64,000 nt of DNA, from contig NZ_HE997627.1 of the NCBI RefSeq assembly GCF_000312385.1, positions 1,071,282-1,135,281 of the forward strand, written 5' to 3'. The stretch is from Tsukamurella sp. 1534 (GTDB taxonomy: Bacteria; Actinomycetota; Actinomycetes; Mycobacteriales; Mycobacteriaceae). The notes under the pieces are model-generated. The model did not search any database. It had not been told where the DNA came from and saw only the letters and a program-made list of their open reading frames with translations. The stretch's first letter is position 1, and the number at the start of each line of letters is the position of its first letter. A program made the position numbers and the translations under genes. Positions 37,501 to 46,429 of this stretch are shown piece by piece.

Positions 37501-40500
37501 GCGTGCTCGGGACGCCCTGCGGCGGTGGCCTTCTTCTCCCACCAGCGGGCCTGGTCCACGAGCACCGGGCCGGCGCCCTTCGCGGTCTCCAGGATGTGCT
37601 TGCTGTACGTCGGGAACGTCGAGGGGTCCATGTTCCACACGCGGAGCAGGTCCTCGCGGGCGCTGGCCCAGCGGTCGTCGATGAGCACGGCCTTGTTCTT
37701 GTCGAAGGCCGGGGCCACGGCGCTCGACCAGTCGTCGCCGAGCTCGGTGGCGATGAGGTCCGCGAGCCGCTGCGACTCGTCGTCCAGTTCGGGCAGGCCG
37801 CCCTCCTCGGACTCGAGGCCCAGCTTGCGCAGCAGGGTGCGCGCCGACGCGGCGAGCGCGCCGTCGGGCCCGGTGATCGCGCCGGTGAACTCGGCGAGCG
37901 CCGCCGCGTCCACGGTGGCACCGCCGCCGGCCCCTCCGCCGGCGGACGGCTTGCCCACGGTCACGCCCTGCGCGGCGCCCACCTCGACCACGGCGCGGTC
38001 GATGAGCGCGTCGAGGGCGGCCGCGTTGGACACGGGGCCGTCGAGCAGCGTCGCGAGGTCGCCGCCACGGACCGAGGCGCCCTCACGGGTGCCGGTGGCC
38101 AGCGCGAGCACGGTGTGCTGGGCCCAACCCGGGCCGAGTTCCCATGTGCCGGTGACGTACTCGGTGATGTAGTTCGGGCGCTTGCCGGTGGAACCGAGCA
38201 GCTTGCGCAGCTGGTTGCCGACGGTCTCCGAGAGCACCGGGCCGAGCGGCTTGTAGGTGCGCGCCAGCTTGGTGACGGTGCCGGCAAGCGTCGGCAGGTC
38301 GGCCTCCGCGGCACCGTCGATCGCGCCGAGGTTGAGCTCCGAGCCCAGGTCGAGCAGCAGCTGGTTGCGGCGCGAGCTCACGCCGTCGCACAGCGTCTCG
38401 ATGGTGTCGGTCTTCTCCAGCTGATCCGGGCGCATCTTGGTCCAGATCGCGATCATCGCGCGGGTCGCGTCCGCGGCGTCGAACGACAGGTCGTCCGGTC
38501 GGGGGCCGCCCGACGGTGCCGCGGGCGCGGCCGACGGCGCGGGGGCGGCGGCCGCGGGAGCCGGTGCGGCCGAAGCCTCCTCGGCCCCGGTGTCGGCCTC
38601 GTCCTCGGGCACGTCCTCGTCGGTGGCGAAGACCTTCGCGGCGTCGCGCTCGGCGTTGAGCACGGTGGCCGCGGCGCGCTGGTACGAGGCCAGCGCCAGC
38701 GTGCGGCTCGCGAGGTTCGCCAGGGTGGGCGCCGAGGCCAGGCCGACCTCGATGAAGCGCTCCACGCCGAGCCCGCCGTGATCGGTGTCGATGAGCAGCT
38801 GGTCCTGCGTCTCGATCCACCGGACCGGGCTGGCGAACTGCCATGCGAGCAGCTCGATGAGCAGCGTGCGGGCCGTGGCCATCGGGTTCGCCGCGGCGGC
38901 GTCCCAATCGGCGACCAGCGCGCGCACCGGCTCGCTGGGCACCACGTCGAGGATGGAGACCGCGAAGTCGGCGGTCAGCTCGAACGGGCGGGCCACGAGG
39001 TTCGGCAGGTACTTGCCGACCAGCTTGGTGTAGTCGAACTCGGCGGGTACCAGCTCCTGCAGGCGCGCTGCGAACTCCGGGACGCCGTCCCGGAGCACCG
39101 ACGAGTGGAACGGGATGTCGATGCCGGGCACCTGCTGGAAGGCCTTGGGGCTGCCGGTGCGCTCGGCGATGGCCTTCTCCAGCGCGGCAAGTCCGGCCTC
39201 GTTGCCGACCACCACGTACTGCGCGCCGCGCAGGTTCAGGTTGACGATCTCGGCGAACTCATCGGCGCCCTCGAGGGTGCCCTCGACCCAGTCGGTCAGG
39301 TCCGCGTCGTCGACCTCGAACAGTTCGGGCCGGATGGCGGCCATGGCGTACGGACTGCGGCCCTGCTCGTCGCGCGGGACCAGGCCCTGCATGATGCGGC
39401 CGCGGTGGAACACCGTCTCCAGGATGGTGCCGAGCGGCAGCACGCCGGCGGAGGCCAGCGCGTTGTACTCGCCCACCGAGTGACCGGCGATGATCGGCTC
39501 GTCGACTCGGGCACCGATCTCCTTGAGCTCGGCCAGCTGCGCGCAGGCGACGGTGGCCATCGCGACCTGGGTGAACTCGGTCAGGTACAGCACGCCGTCG
39601 GGGTGGCTGTAGACCGTGCCGTTGGCGCGGATCGACAGCGGGTTGTCGCGGACCACCGCGAGGATGGAGAAGCCCAGGTTCTCGCGGGTGTGGGCGTCCG
39701 CCTCGTCCCAGACCTCGCGGGCGGCCTTGCTGCGCGAGCGCTGCGGCAGGCCCATGCCCTTGCCCTGGATGCCCTGGCCCGGGAAGACGTACGCGGTGAC
39801 GGCGGGGAACGCCACGGCGGTCGCGGCCATCACGAGGTCGTCGCCCACGCGGGCGGTGATCTCGAGGAGCTCGCCGCCGCGGTCGATGCCGACCCGCTCG
39901 ACGGTGAACTGGACCTCGTCGCCGGGGAGGACCATACCCAGGAAGCGGGTGGTCCAGCCGCGGATCTTGCGGTGCATCACGTCGCCGTTGGACGCGGACG
40001 CGACCTGCTGGGCGGCGGCCGAGAGCCACATGCCGTGCACGATCGGGCCGGGCAGGCCCGCGAGACTCGCGGCGACGTTCGAGGTGTGGATCGGGTTGTG
40101 GTCGCCGGAGACGGCCGCGAAGCCGCTCATGTCCTGCGGGGCGCTCACGACGGCCTGGCGGAGGCGCTTGCGCGGGGTCTCGGTGGCGGTCTCGCCCCGG
40201 GCGCCGCCGGCGGCCTCCGGATCGGACAGCTCGGCGTCGCCGGTGCGGCCGCGGATCGCGAAACGCTCGGTCATGGTGACCGCGGCCGTGTCGGCGCCCT
40301 CGGCGCGCACGTCGATGCCGACGGTGACCACGGTGCCGACCTCGGTCGCGGTCACGTCCTGGAGGGTCGCGGTGGCGCGGTAGTCGCCGGGCTCGGGGTT
40401 CGCGGCCAGTTCGATCGCGTGATCCAGGTGGACCAGGTCGAGCATGCCCTCGACCACGGGCCGCCCCTCGGCGGTCTTCGCGGCGCCGACCACGGCGAAG

Positions 40501-43500
40501 GACGCGGGCCAGCACAGGCCGACGAAGGCGTCCGGCACGGCGAGCTGCTCGTCGCCGTACAGGGCCGAGAGGCCCGTGGGCAGGCTGTCCGCGGTGATCG
40601 CCGCGTGGTCCGCGGCGTCGGCGGCGGTGAACGCGAAGTCGACCGTCGCGCTGCCGTCGGTCACGGCCGGGAGGTCACCCGCCGCCGCCAGGGCGACCAG
40701 TTTCGACATGGCCTCGGCGGCGTCGTCCAGCTCGACGACGGGCACGCCGCCGTCGGCGCAGCTGTCCGGGACGGAGATCGGGATGACGAGCTCGGTGCCC
40801 GAGATCGGGATCTCGAGGCGCACCGAGTTCGGGCCGGTGGCGCGCAGGCGCGCGCCGGTCTCGGGCTGCCGGGCGACGGCACCGTCGGCGTCGTTCTCGA
40901 CGCTCCAGCTGCTGCCGGCGCCGAGCCGGGCGATCGGGCTGTGCACGAGCCGTCCGGCCCACAGCACGTTGGTGGCGGCGAGCGCCCGGGCGAGCGCGAT
41001 CGACTCCACGCCGGGCACCACGCGGCGGCCCGCCACGGCCTCGGCGGTCTCCCCCGTGGCGACGCGGCGGCGCACGAGCTCGGACTCGAACCGGTTCAGC
41101 AGGTCACCGACCGGCTCGTCGACGCGGGTGATGCCGGCGACGGCCTCCGGGCCCGGAATGATGCACACCTCGTCGGCGGAGTACCGCGGCGAATGCGCCT
41201 GCCACAGCGAGTCGCTGCGCCACCAGCGGCGGACGTCCTTGTCCACGACGGGGACGAAGTTCACCGGCTTGCCGGGGGTGCGGCACAGGGACACGAAGAA
41301 CGGAACGTCGGCCGGGTGCAGGCGCGTCTGCGCGGCCTCCGGGTAGCGCTGCAGCAGCCCGTCGAGGGCGGCGTAGGCGTCGTCGGTGGCGGAGACGTCG
41401 GCGAACGCGGTCTCGATGGGGCCGCGGTCCTCGGCGGCCAGGCGGGCCTCGGCGCGGTGCAGCATCGACAGGAAACGGTCCTGGTGGGTGATGTCCAGCC
41501 AGCCGTAGTCGCCGAACACGCTCGGGTCGGCGGCGGCGGCCTGCTCACGGGTGCCGACCGACAGCTCCAGATAGCGCTCGAGCCACTGGGCGTAGGTCAT
41601 GGTGTCGACGTCGCCGAAGAAGGGCTTGGCGGTGCCGGCCATCGCGGCGACGATCTCGTCGCGCCGCTCGGCGACCGCGTCGCCGTCGCCGGCCACCTCG
41701 TCGAGGAGGCGGCCGCAGGCCGACGCGGTGTTGTCGATCTCGTGGATGTCGGCGCCCAGCTGGCTGCGGCCGGAGGCCATGCCGCCGCCGGCGTGGCCGG
41801 CGCCGATCCAGTCCGGGGTGCCCGGGATGTCGGCGAGCATGCGCTTGACGTCGGCCGACGTGGTCGCCTCGAGGGTGGCCATCGCCGCGGTGCCGACCAG
41901 GATGCCGTCGACCGGCATCGCGGGGGCGCCGTGCTTGCGCGACCACTCGCCCGAGAGGTACTCCGCGGCGAGCTCGGGCGTGCCGATGCCGCCGCCGACG
42001 GCGAGCACCACGTTGTTGCGGTCACGCAGCTCGGCGTAGGTGACGAGCAGCAGCTCGTCCAGGTCCTCCCACGAGTGGTGGCCACCGGCCTTGCCGCCCT
42101 CGACGTGCACGATGACGGGGTACTGCGGGACCTCCGCCGCGATGCGCGCCACCTGGCGGATCTGCTCGACGGTGCCCGGCTTGAACGCCACGTAGCGCAT
42201 GCCGGCCTCGGTCAGCTCCTCGACGAGGGCCGTGGCCTCCTCCAGCTCGGGGATGCCGGCCGTGATGATCACGCCGTCGAGCGGGGCGCCGGCGGCGCGC
42301 GCCTTCTGGACGATCCGCTTGCCGCCCAACTGCAGCTTCCACAGGTACGGGTCGAGGAACAGCGAGTTGAACTGGGCGGCGCGGCCGGGCTCGAGCAGCG
42401 CGGTGAGCTTCTCGACGTTGTCCGCGAAGATCGGCTCGGTGACCTGGCCGCCGCCCGCGAGCTCGGCCCAGTGGCCGGCGTTCGCGGCCGCGGCGACGAT
42501 GCCCGGGTCGACGGTGGTCGGGGTCATGCCGGCGAGCAGGATCGGGCTGCGGCCCGTGAGTTCGGTGAACCGGGTGGACAGCACGGTGCGACCGTCCGGG
42601 AGGGTGACGAGGCGGGGCGAGAACTCCGACCACGCCTGCGGCAGCTCGGGAACGCCGCCGGGCGAGAACAGGTTCCGCGCGCCGCGCAGCGTGGTGGCGG
42701 GCACGAGGCCCACGCCGCGGCCGCGCGCGGGCGCGGCCGACAGCTTGGTGGCGATGTCCTCGGGGCCGAGGTCGATGAGCCAACGCGCGCCCTTGCCGAT
42801 CGCGCCGTCCACTTCCGCGACCCAGTCGACGGGCTCCACGAGCACGGCCGCTGCGAGCCGCGCCGCAGTCTCGGCGTCGAGGCCGCAGCGCTGCGCCCAC
42901 TCGGTGGCGAGCGCCACGCCGTCGGCGAGAGCCGGGTGGTGGAAGCCGATGTCGACGGCGACGTCCTCGAACTTCGGGGCGAACGCGGCGCCACCGGTGA
43001 GCTTCTCCTTGCGCTGGCTCTCCTCGGTCTCCGCGACCGACTCGCAGAACTCGCGGAAGCCGGCAAGGAGCTTCGGGGTGCCGGTGAGCACGAACGACGT
43101 GCGGCTGTTGCGCACCGCGAGCACGGGGCCGCAGGCGTCGAAGGCGACGGTGGCCGTGAAATCGGCGAGCAGCTTCTCGAGCTTGTCCTGCCGGACGCCG
43201 GAGACCGACATCATCGGGGTGGCGCCGCCGAGGGCGACGAGCCCCTTGCGGCGGGCGACCACGCGGCCGGCGGCACCGATGAGGCGCGCGATGGCGAGCA
43301 GGGATCCCTCGTCGCCGCGGGAGGCGAACGCGTCGACGGCCAGCTGGCCCTGCGAGTGGCCGATGGCGGCGACCGGCGGGACGTCCCACGGGTCCAGGCC
43401 CTGCGCCTCGAGGCCGTAGAGCGCGATCAGCTGTGCGAACAGGACGCCGGGAACGGAGTAGACGGCGCCGTCGACCTGCGGCGCGAGGGGGCGCCGCGAG

Positions 43501-43868
43501 GCCGGGCCCTGGGCCCCCTCGTCGCCGTCCTCATCGGGGGTCTCGGCCTCGGAGGCCGCGATGGAGGCGTCGCGCCAGCGCATCGGGTCGAAGGTGACGG
43601 CCTGCGCGCGGAGCAGCTCGGCGCGGACGGGCTCGAGCACGCTCTCGGCGTGCGCGACGAAGCCGTCGAACAGTTCGCGGTACTCGGGATCGTCGGCCAG
43701 GCCGGTCTGCTCGAGCAACGAGACGAGCCCGGGCAGCCACGGGCCGCCCTGCCCGCCGAAGACGAGTGCGTACTGCTCGCCCGCGGCCAAGCGGTCAACG
43801 AGTGCATCGTTGCTTCGGGGGCTCTTGGCGGTGCGGGCGTTCGCGGTGACGAAGTCGTCGACGGTCAT
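34572..43868 (-). CDS. fas: type I fatty acid synthase
   Basis: 3098 residues, the size of mycobacterial FAS-I. Order: acetyltransferase (Ser172 in GHSQGQLA), enoyl reductase (RSPILLAGMTPTTVDPG), dehydratase hot-dog (SGDHNPIHTS, GPIVHGMWLS), malonyl/palmitoyl transferase (GHSVGEYNALASAG), ACP with phosphopantetheine Ser1843 (LDLGSELNLG), ketoreductase (VAVVTGASAGSIAAAVA, YGEAKASLDAL), ketosynthase (Cys2741 in AACATAAVS; His in SKHDTSTNAND and SLTGHAKGG). It makes C16-C18 and C24-C26 acyl-CoAs, the latter for mycolates. GAGGAG precedes the ATG. The chain ends with TYCAGGCS, two Cys four apart. First gene of the lipid operon. Confidence 0.97.
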   Translation of the reverse strand: MTVDDFVTANARTAKSPRSNDALVDRLAAGEQYALVFGGQGGPWLPGLVSLLEQTGLADDPEYRELFDGFVAHAESVLEPVRAELLRAQAVTFDPMRWRDASIAASEAETPDEDGDEGAQGPASRRPLAPQVDGAVYSVPGVLFAQLIALYGLEAQGLDPWDVPPVAAIGHSQGQLAVDAFASRGDEGSLLAIARLIGAAGRVVARRKGLVALGGATPMMSVSGVRQDKLEKLLADFTATVAFDACGPVLAVRNSRTSFVLTGTPKLLAGFREFCESVAETEESQRKEKLTGGAAFAPKFEDVAVDIGFHHPALADGVALATEWAQRCGLDAETAARLAAAVLVEPVDWVAEVDGAIGKGARWLIDLGPEDIATKLSAAPARGRGVGLVPATTLRGARNLFSPGGVPELPQAWSEFSPRLVTLPDGRTVLSTRFTELTGRSPILLAGMTPTTVDPGIVAAAANAGHWAELAGGGQVTEPIFADNVEKLTALLEPGRAAQFNSLFLDPYLWKLQLGGKRIVQKARAAGAPLDGVIITAGIPELEEATALVEELTEAGMRYVAFKPGTVEQIRQVARIAAEVPQYPVIVHVEGGKAGGHHSWEDLDELLLVTYAELRDRNNVVLAVGGGIGTPELAAEYLSGEWSRKHGAPAMPVDGILVGTAAMATLEATTSADVKRMLADIPGTPDWIGAGHAGGGMASGRSQLGADIHEIDNTASACGRLLDEVAGDGDAVAERRDEIVAAMAGTAKPFFGDVDTMTYAQWLERYLELSVGTREQAAAADPSVFGDYGWLDITHQDRFLSMLHRAEARLAAEDRGPIETAFADVSATDDAYAALDGLLQRYPEAAQTRLHPADVPFFVSLCRTPGKPVNFVPVVDKDVRRWWRSDSLWQAHSPRYSADEVCIIPGPEAVAGITRVDEPVGDLLNRFESELVRRRVATGETAEAVAGRRVVPGVESIALARALAATNVLWAGRLVHSPIARLGAGSSWSVENDADGAVARQPETGARLRATGPNSVRLEIPISGTELVIPISVPDSCADGGVPVVELDDAAEAMSKLVALAAAGDLPAVTDGSATVDFAFTAADAADHAAITADSLPTGLSALYGDEQLAVPDAFVGLCWPASFAVVGAAKTAEGRPVVEGMLDLVHLDHAIELAANPEPGDYRATATLQDVTATEVGTVVTVGIDVRAEGADTAAVTMTERFAIRGRTGDAELSDPEAAGGARGETATETPRKRLRQAVVSAPQDMSGFAAVSGDHNPIHTSNVAASLAGLPGPIVHGMWLSAAAQQVASASNGDVMHRKIRGWTTRFLGMVLPGDEVQFTVERVGIDRGGELLEITARVGDDLVMAATAVAFPAVTAYVFPGQGIQGKGMGLPQRSRSKAAREVWDEADAHTRENLGFSILAVVRDNPLSIRANGTVYSHPDGVLYLTEFTQVAMATVACAQLAELKEIGARVDEPIIAGHSVGEYNALASAGVLPLGTILETVFHRGRIMQGLVPRDEQGRSPYAMAAIRPELFEVDDADLTDWVEGTLEGADEFAEIVNLNLRGAQYVVVGNEAGLAALEKAIAERTGSPKAFQQVPGIDIPFHSSVLRDGVPEFAARLQELVPAEFDYTKLVGKYLPNLVARPFELTADFAVSILDVVPSEPVRALVADWDAAAANPMATARTLLIELLAWQFASPVRWIETQDQLLIDTDHGGLGVERFIEVGLASAPTLANLASRTLALASYQRAAATVLNAERDAAKVFATDEDVPEDEADTGAEEASAAPAPAAAAPAPSAAPAAPSGGPRPDDLSFDAADATRAMIAIWTKMRPDQLEKTDTIETLCDGVSSRRNQLLLDLGSELNLGAIDGAAEADLPTLAGTVTKLARTYKPLGPVLSETVGNQLRKLLGSTGKRPNYITEYVTGTWELGPGWAQHTVLALATGTREGASVRGGDLATLLDGPVSNAAALDALIDRAVVEVGAAQGVTVGKPSAGGGAGGGATVDAAALAEFTGAITGPDGALAASARTLLRKLGLESEEGGLPELDDESQRLADLIATELGDDWSSAVAPAFDKNKAVLIDDRWASAREDLLRVWNMDPSTFPTYSKHILETAKGAGPVLVDQARWWEKKATAAGRPEHARAYAFLAGLAESTPEPGVYAGEVAVVTGASAGSIAAAVAARLLAGGATVICTTSRLDEKRLNFFKELYRTSARTDAALWVVPANMGSYADVDALVEWIGERWAETVGPYTTVHKEALVPTLLFPFAAPRVSGDMADAGPRAELEMKILLWSVERLIAGLAAVGKDTDLASHLHVVLPGSPNRGMFGGDGAYGEAKASLDALVTRWNAEKSWSDRVTLAHAIIGWVRGTGLMGGNDPLVEAVEAEGVRTWSTFEMADELLANASAEARARAEQAPLFADLTGGLGGVSLDMKALADQAMEARLAEAAEDDEEGTIAALPGAPVATLAEPDWGTVEARPEDMVVVVGAGEVGPYGSSRTRFEMEVDERLSAAGVAELAWVTGLITWENDPEPGWYDAESGELVPEAELADKYHDTVVERCGIREFSDDGDMIDQSAPLLVSVFLPEDMSFVVANETEARAFVDADPENTVATSMETGEWQVTRKAGTEIRVPRRTKLLRSVGGQVPDGFDPTHWGITPEMMESVDRLALWNLVATVDAFISAGFEPAELMQYVHPAHVANTQGTGMGGMSSMRDLFVNTLLGEPNQNDILQEALPNVVAAHVVQSYVGSYGAMIHPVAACATAAVSVEEGVDKIKVGKAMFAVTGGFDDLSIEGITGFGMMQATADSEKMLAKGISPRRFSRANDRRRSGFVEAQGGGTILLARGDVAARMGLPVLGVVAWAQSFGDGVHTSIPAPGMGALSVAAGGAEAPIARSLRQLGVAADDVSIISKHDTSTNANDPNEAQLHERIAESIGRSKGAPLFVVSQKSLTGHAKGGAAAFQLIGMCQMLNEGVIPPNRSLDCVDDEMRKYPHLVWLRDTARLGQGFTAKAGLLTSLGFGHVSGLIAVVHRDAFLASLDPETRAAYLAAAREREVAGQRAVLSAMCGRSDLYRKPPAGRRFGADSSSSATDAREAELLLDDDTRLGPDGTYCAGGCS

Positions 43869-44024
43869 GAATCTCCTCGGATCAGCTCGCTACGCACCGA
43901 AATCACGGCACGTCCGCGGCGGGCCCGCGGAAAATCCGTATCCCATGAGACCACAGGATCGACGACGCCTCTGACGTGCACGAATGTAACCGCCGGGTAT
44001 ACCGGCGAGTAGCTTATTGATTGC

Positions 44025-44064
44025 GATTCACGGGTGTATTCCGGTGCCAATACACGCGTGAATC
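44025..44064. promoter_or_regulatory. long imperfect palindrome upstream of fas
   Basis: Sixteen-base arms (44025-44040 and 44049-44064) match at 15 of 16 pairs around CCGGTGCC; the arm core is GATTCACGnGTGTATT. It lies in the 318-base divergent region between fas and the sirtuin gene, 157 bases upstream of the fas ATG. A smaller palindrome, CGCCGG-GTATA-CCGGCG, is at 43991-44007. Either could bind a FasR-like regulator. The rest of the gap shows no gene. Confidence 0.55.
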
Positions 44065-44186
44065 AATGCTGGTTGGCAGCCCCGCGAGCGCCTTTCCGTA
44101 AGTTTCCGCTCAGTAGCAGTTGTTATCGAATCGTTACCTGGCCGCGGTCGCTCCATGGGCCCGTCGCCGGTCGGTAGTCTGAGCCG

Positions 44187-45011
44187 ATGCAGCCCGGTAT
44201 GCAGCCCTCTGACCGCCCCGCCGAGGTCGCCGTCCCGCACGCCGTGGCCGAGCTCGTCCGCTCGGGCGCCGACATCGCGGTCCTCACCGGCGCCGGGATG
44301 AGCCGCGAGTCGGGGATCTCGACCTTCCGCGAGGCGCAGACAGGGCTCTGGGAGCGGTTCGACCCCGAGGAGATCGCCTCGGTCGACGCCTGGTCGCAGG
44401 ACAACGCGCTGGTGTGGGGCTGGTACCTGTGGCGCGCGCACGTCGCCCGCCGGGCGGACCCCAACGACGGGCACATCGCCCTCGCCGAGCTCGCGTCCAG
44501 CCGCTCGGTCTCCATCGTCACGCAGAACGTCGACGACCTGCACGAGCGGGCCGGTTCGCGGGTCGCGGCACACCTGCACGGCAGCCTGTTCGCCCCGCGG
44601 TGCGAGCACTGCGGCACGCCCTACCTGGGGTCGGACGCGGAGATCCGGGTGCGGGACGGCGAGGAGCCCAGCCCGGAGCTGCGGGTGGACCCGCCCACGT
44701 GCATGCACTGCCTGTCCCTGGTGCGGCCGGGGATCGTGTGGTTCGGCGAGCCGCTGCCCGTGGACGCGTGGGGCCGCGCCGAGGCCGCGGTCCTCGCGGC
44801 CGACGTGGTCCTCGTGGTCGGAACGTCCAACCTCGTCTACCCGGCGGCGCGCCTGCCCGAGACGGCGCTCGAGGCGGGCATCCCGGTGATCGAGATCAAC
44901 CCGGAGGTCACGCCGCTGAGCCGGCACGCGTCCGTCACCTGGCGGGCGACCGCCGCCACAGCGCTGCCCGCGCTGGTGGCCGCGATCAACGCGGGCGCGG
45001 CCCGCCCTTAG
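44187..45011 (+). CDS. sirtuin NAD-dependent protein deacylase (class III-like)
   Basis: 274 residues. NAD site LTGAGMSRESGISTFR, TQNVDDLHERAG and catalytic His131 in HLHGS. A four-Cys zinc site is formed by C139, C142, C172 and C175. Tyr80 and Arg83 (WYLWRAH) match the YxxR pair that lets SirT5/CobB-type enzymes remove succinyl or malonyl as well as acetyl groups. VVGTSNLVYPAA completes the fold. ATG at 44187 has TAGTCT ending 6 bases before it (leaderless). Sitting opposite fas and the malonyl-CoA-forming carboxylase, it could adjust lipid enzymes; that link is inference. It overlaps the next gene by 26 bases. Confidence 0.9.
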   Translation: MQPGMQPSDRPAEVAVPHAVAELVRSGADIAVLTGAGMSRESGISTFREAQTGLWERFDPEEIASVDAWSQDNALVWGWYLWRAHVARRADPNDGHIALAELASSRSVSIVTQNVDDLHERAGSRVAAHLHGSLFAPRCEHCGTPYLGSDAEIRVRDGEEPSPELRVDPPTCMHCLSLVRPGIVWFGEPLPVDAWGRAEAAVLAADVVLVVGTSNLVYPAARLPETALEAGIPVIEINPEVTPLSRHASVTWRATAATALPALVAAINAGAARP

Positions 45012-46305
45012 CCGGAGGTTCCGGCGCACCGTCGGTCTTCCACTGACCGATCACGCCGGGGCCCACCAGCGGCAGTCCGCCGACGATCTCCTCGCCGTTC
45101 TTCTTGTCGATGAGGTAGCCGGGCACACGGTGCCTGCCGTCGTTCTGACCGCGCTGCCCCGCCCCGGCGCCCGGCGCGCCGTATCCGCCGCCGGACGAGG
45201 GGCGCGCGCCACCGCCGGCACCCGTGCCGGGCGCAGCCGTCGCGGTGGAGCGCAACGCCGCCGCGTCGGGACGCAGGCCCAGCGGCGAAGCCGAACGCCC
45301 GCCACCCGAAAGGCCTCCCCCGGCGCCGCCGCCGAACCCGCCTCCGACGCTGCCTCCGGACCGCCCGCCCGTGACGGCCGAGGCCGGGCTGAGCAGCGGC
45401 GCCACCGTCGATTGATCCCCGAACCCCGAGCCCGGCGTCGCAGGGTCGTCCTGTGCCGCGTCCGTGAGCGACGAGTCCGGCGCCGCGCCGGCGAGGTCTC
45501 CCGCGCCCGCGGCTCCATTCGTGCCGGTGCCGATGCCCGACGTGGGCGTGCCCCCCGATTGCTGTCCCGTCCCGGGGCCCGCCGCGCCCGTCATCGCCGC
45601 GCCTTCGCCGGACGCAGCACCGGTGCCGTCATCGATACCGCCGACGGTGCCGTCCTCACTGGTGCCGTCGCCGGACTCCCCTACTCCGCTCGCGCCGGCG
45701 CCCGATTCCGTCCCCGTGTCCCCCGACCCGCCGCCCAGACCCCCGACACCGACTCCGGTGGTGCCGCCTTCGGTGCCGCCGACGCCCGGGGGCGGCATCG
45801 AGAACGGGACTTTCGATACCGCCTGGCCCAGCGGCATCGTGCTGGCGTCCGACTGCACCGGCACCGTGTAGGTGGCGCGTAGCTCCGCCGCTACTTCACC
45901 GCCGACGCTGTCGTTGTGCGGATCCCAGAACTTCAGGTCCCGGATCTCGAAGCCCGGGTCCTTGAGGTTGCTGAACTTCTCAGTCGTCGCGCCAGCGGCT
46001 GCGGACAGCGCTGCCAATTGCCGCGACGTCCGCGCCGCCTCCTGGGCGACCGGGTACGAGGTGAAGACGAACCCTCTGGCCTGCGTGAAACTCGCCGCCG
46101 CCGCGTCGCCGGTCCACCTCGGCTCGACGGCGGCGATGTCGCGCTCCAACTCGGCGACACTCTGCGCGTGCGTCGTTCCCGCATGGCCGACGGCGCGAGA
46201 ATCTGCATCGAGACCGGCGCTCGACAGCGCCCTCGCTATCGCTCGGATCTCCGATGCCGACATACGCCCGAAGTCCGTGCCACCGATGTCTCGGAATCCC
46301 TCCAT
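44986..46305 (-). CDS. type VII secretion (ESX)-like WxG protein with Gly-rich tail
   Basis: 439 residues. The first 110 form a helix-WxG-helix hairpin (W64-T65-G66 in EPRWTGDAAAASF), as in WXG100/PPE-like ESX substrates. Then a beta-like segment (about 115-185), about 180 residues of Gly/Ser/Thr/Ala-rich sequence, and the end HRVPGYLIDKKNGEEIVGG ... PLVGPGVIG, resembling the HxVPDYL...PPVIG ending of T7SS-linked proteins in other actinobacteria. No signal peptide. Start is uncertain: ATG 46305, GTG 46320, or ATG 46263 (MSASEIRAI). It overlaps the sirtuin gene end and diverges from the EspC-like gene. Confidence 0.65.
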   Translation of the reverse strand: MEGFRDIGGTDFGRMSASEIRAIARALSSAGLDADSRAVGHAGTTHAQSVAELERDIAAVEPRWTGDAAAASFTQARGFVFTSYPVAQEAARTSRQLAALSAAAGATTEKFSNLKDPGFEIRDLKFWDPHNDSVGGEVAAELRATYTVPVQSDASTMPLGQAVSKVPFSMPPPGVGGTEGGTTGVGVGGLGGGSGDTGTESGAGASGVGESGDGTSEDGTVGGIDDGTGAASGEGAAMTGAAGPGTGQQSGGTPTSGIGTGTNGAAGAGDLAGAAPDSSLTDAAQDDPATPGSGFGDQSTVAPLLSPASAVTGGRSGGSVGGGFGGGAGGGLSGGGRSASPLGLRPDAAALRSTATAAPGTGAGGGARPSSGGGYGAPGAGAGQRGQNDGRHRVPGYLIDKKNGEEIVGGLPLVGPGVIGQWKTDGAPEPPAKGGPRPR

Positions 46306-46309
46306 ACCG

Positions 46310-46384
46310 ATTGGACGCACCAGCCCCGCGTGCGGTTCCCAGTTCGTACTCGAGGGAACCGAACGCCGAGCTGATGCGTCCAAT
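46310..46384. repeat. nested inverted repeats in divergent T7SS-like promoter region
   Basis: Outer arms ATTGGACGCA (46310-46319) and TGCGTCCAAT (46375-46384) are perfect 10-mers 55 bases apart. Between them GGTTCCC and GGGAACC form an inner inverted repeat with a 13-base loop. The structure sits in the 124-base gap between divergent genes, so it may be an operator or a leader hairpin. Confidence 0.5.
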
Positions 46385-46429
46385 TCATAGGCACGAACCT
46401 CCGCACCGCGCCGACGACAGGAGCACGCG

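Noticed and set aside
34215-44012. A 3265-codon open frame on the plus strand antisense to fas and acpS
   Set aside because: It mirrors fas codon positions in GC-rich DNA, is Arg/Gly/Asp/His-rich without any domain, and has no start signal. The minus-strand fas is unambiguous.
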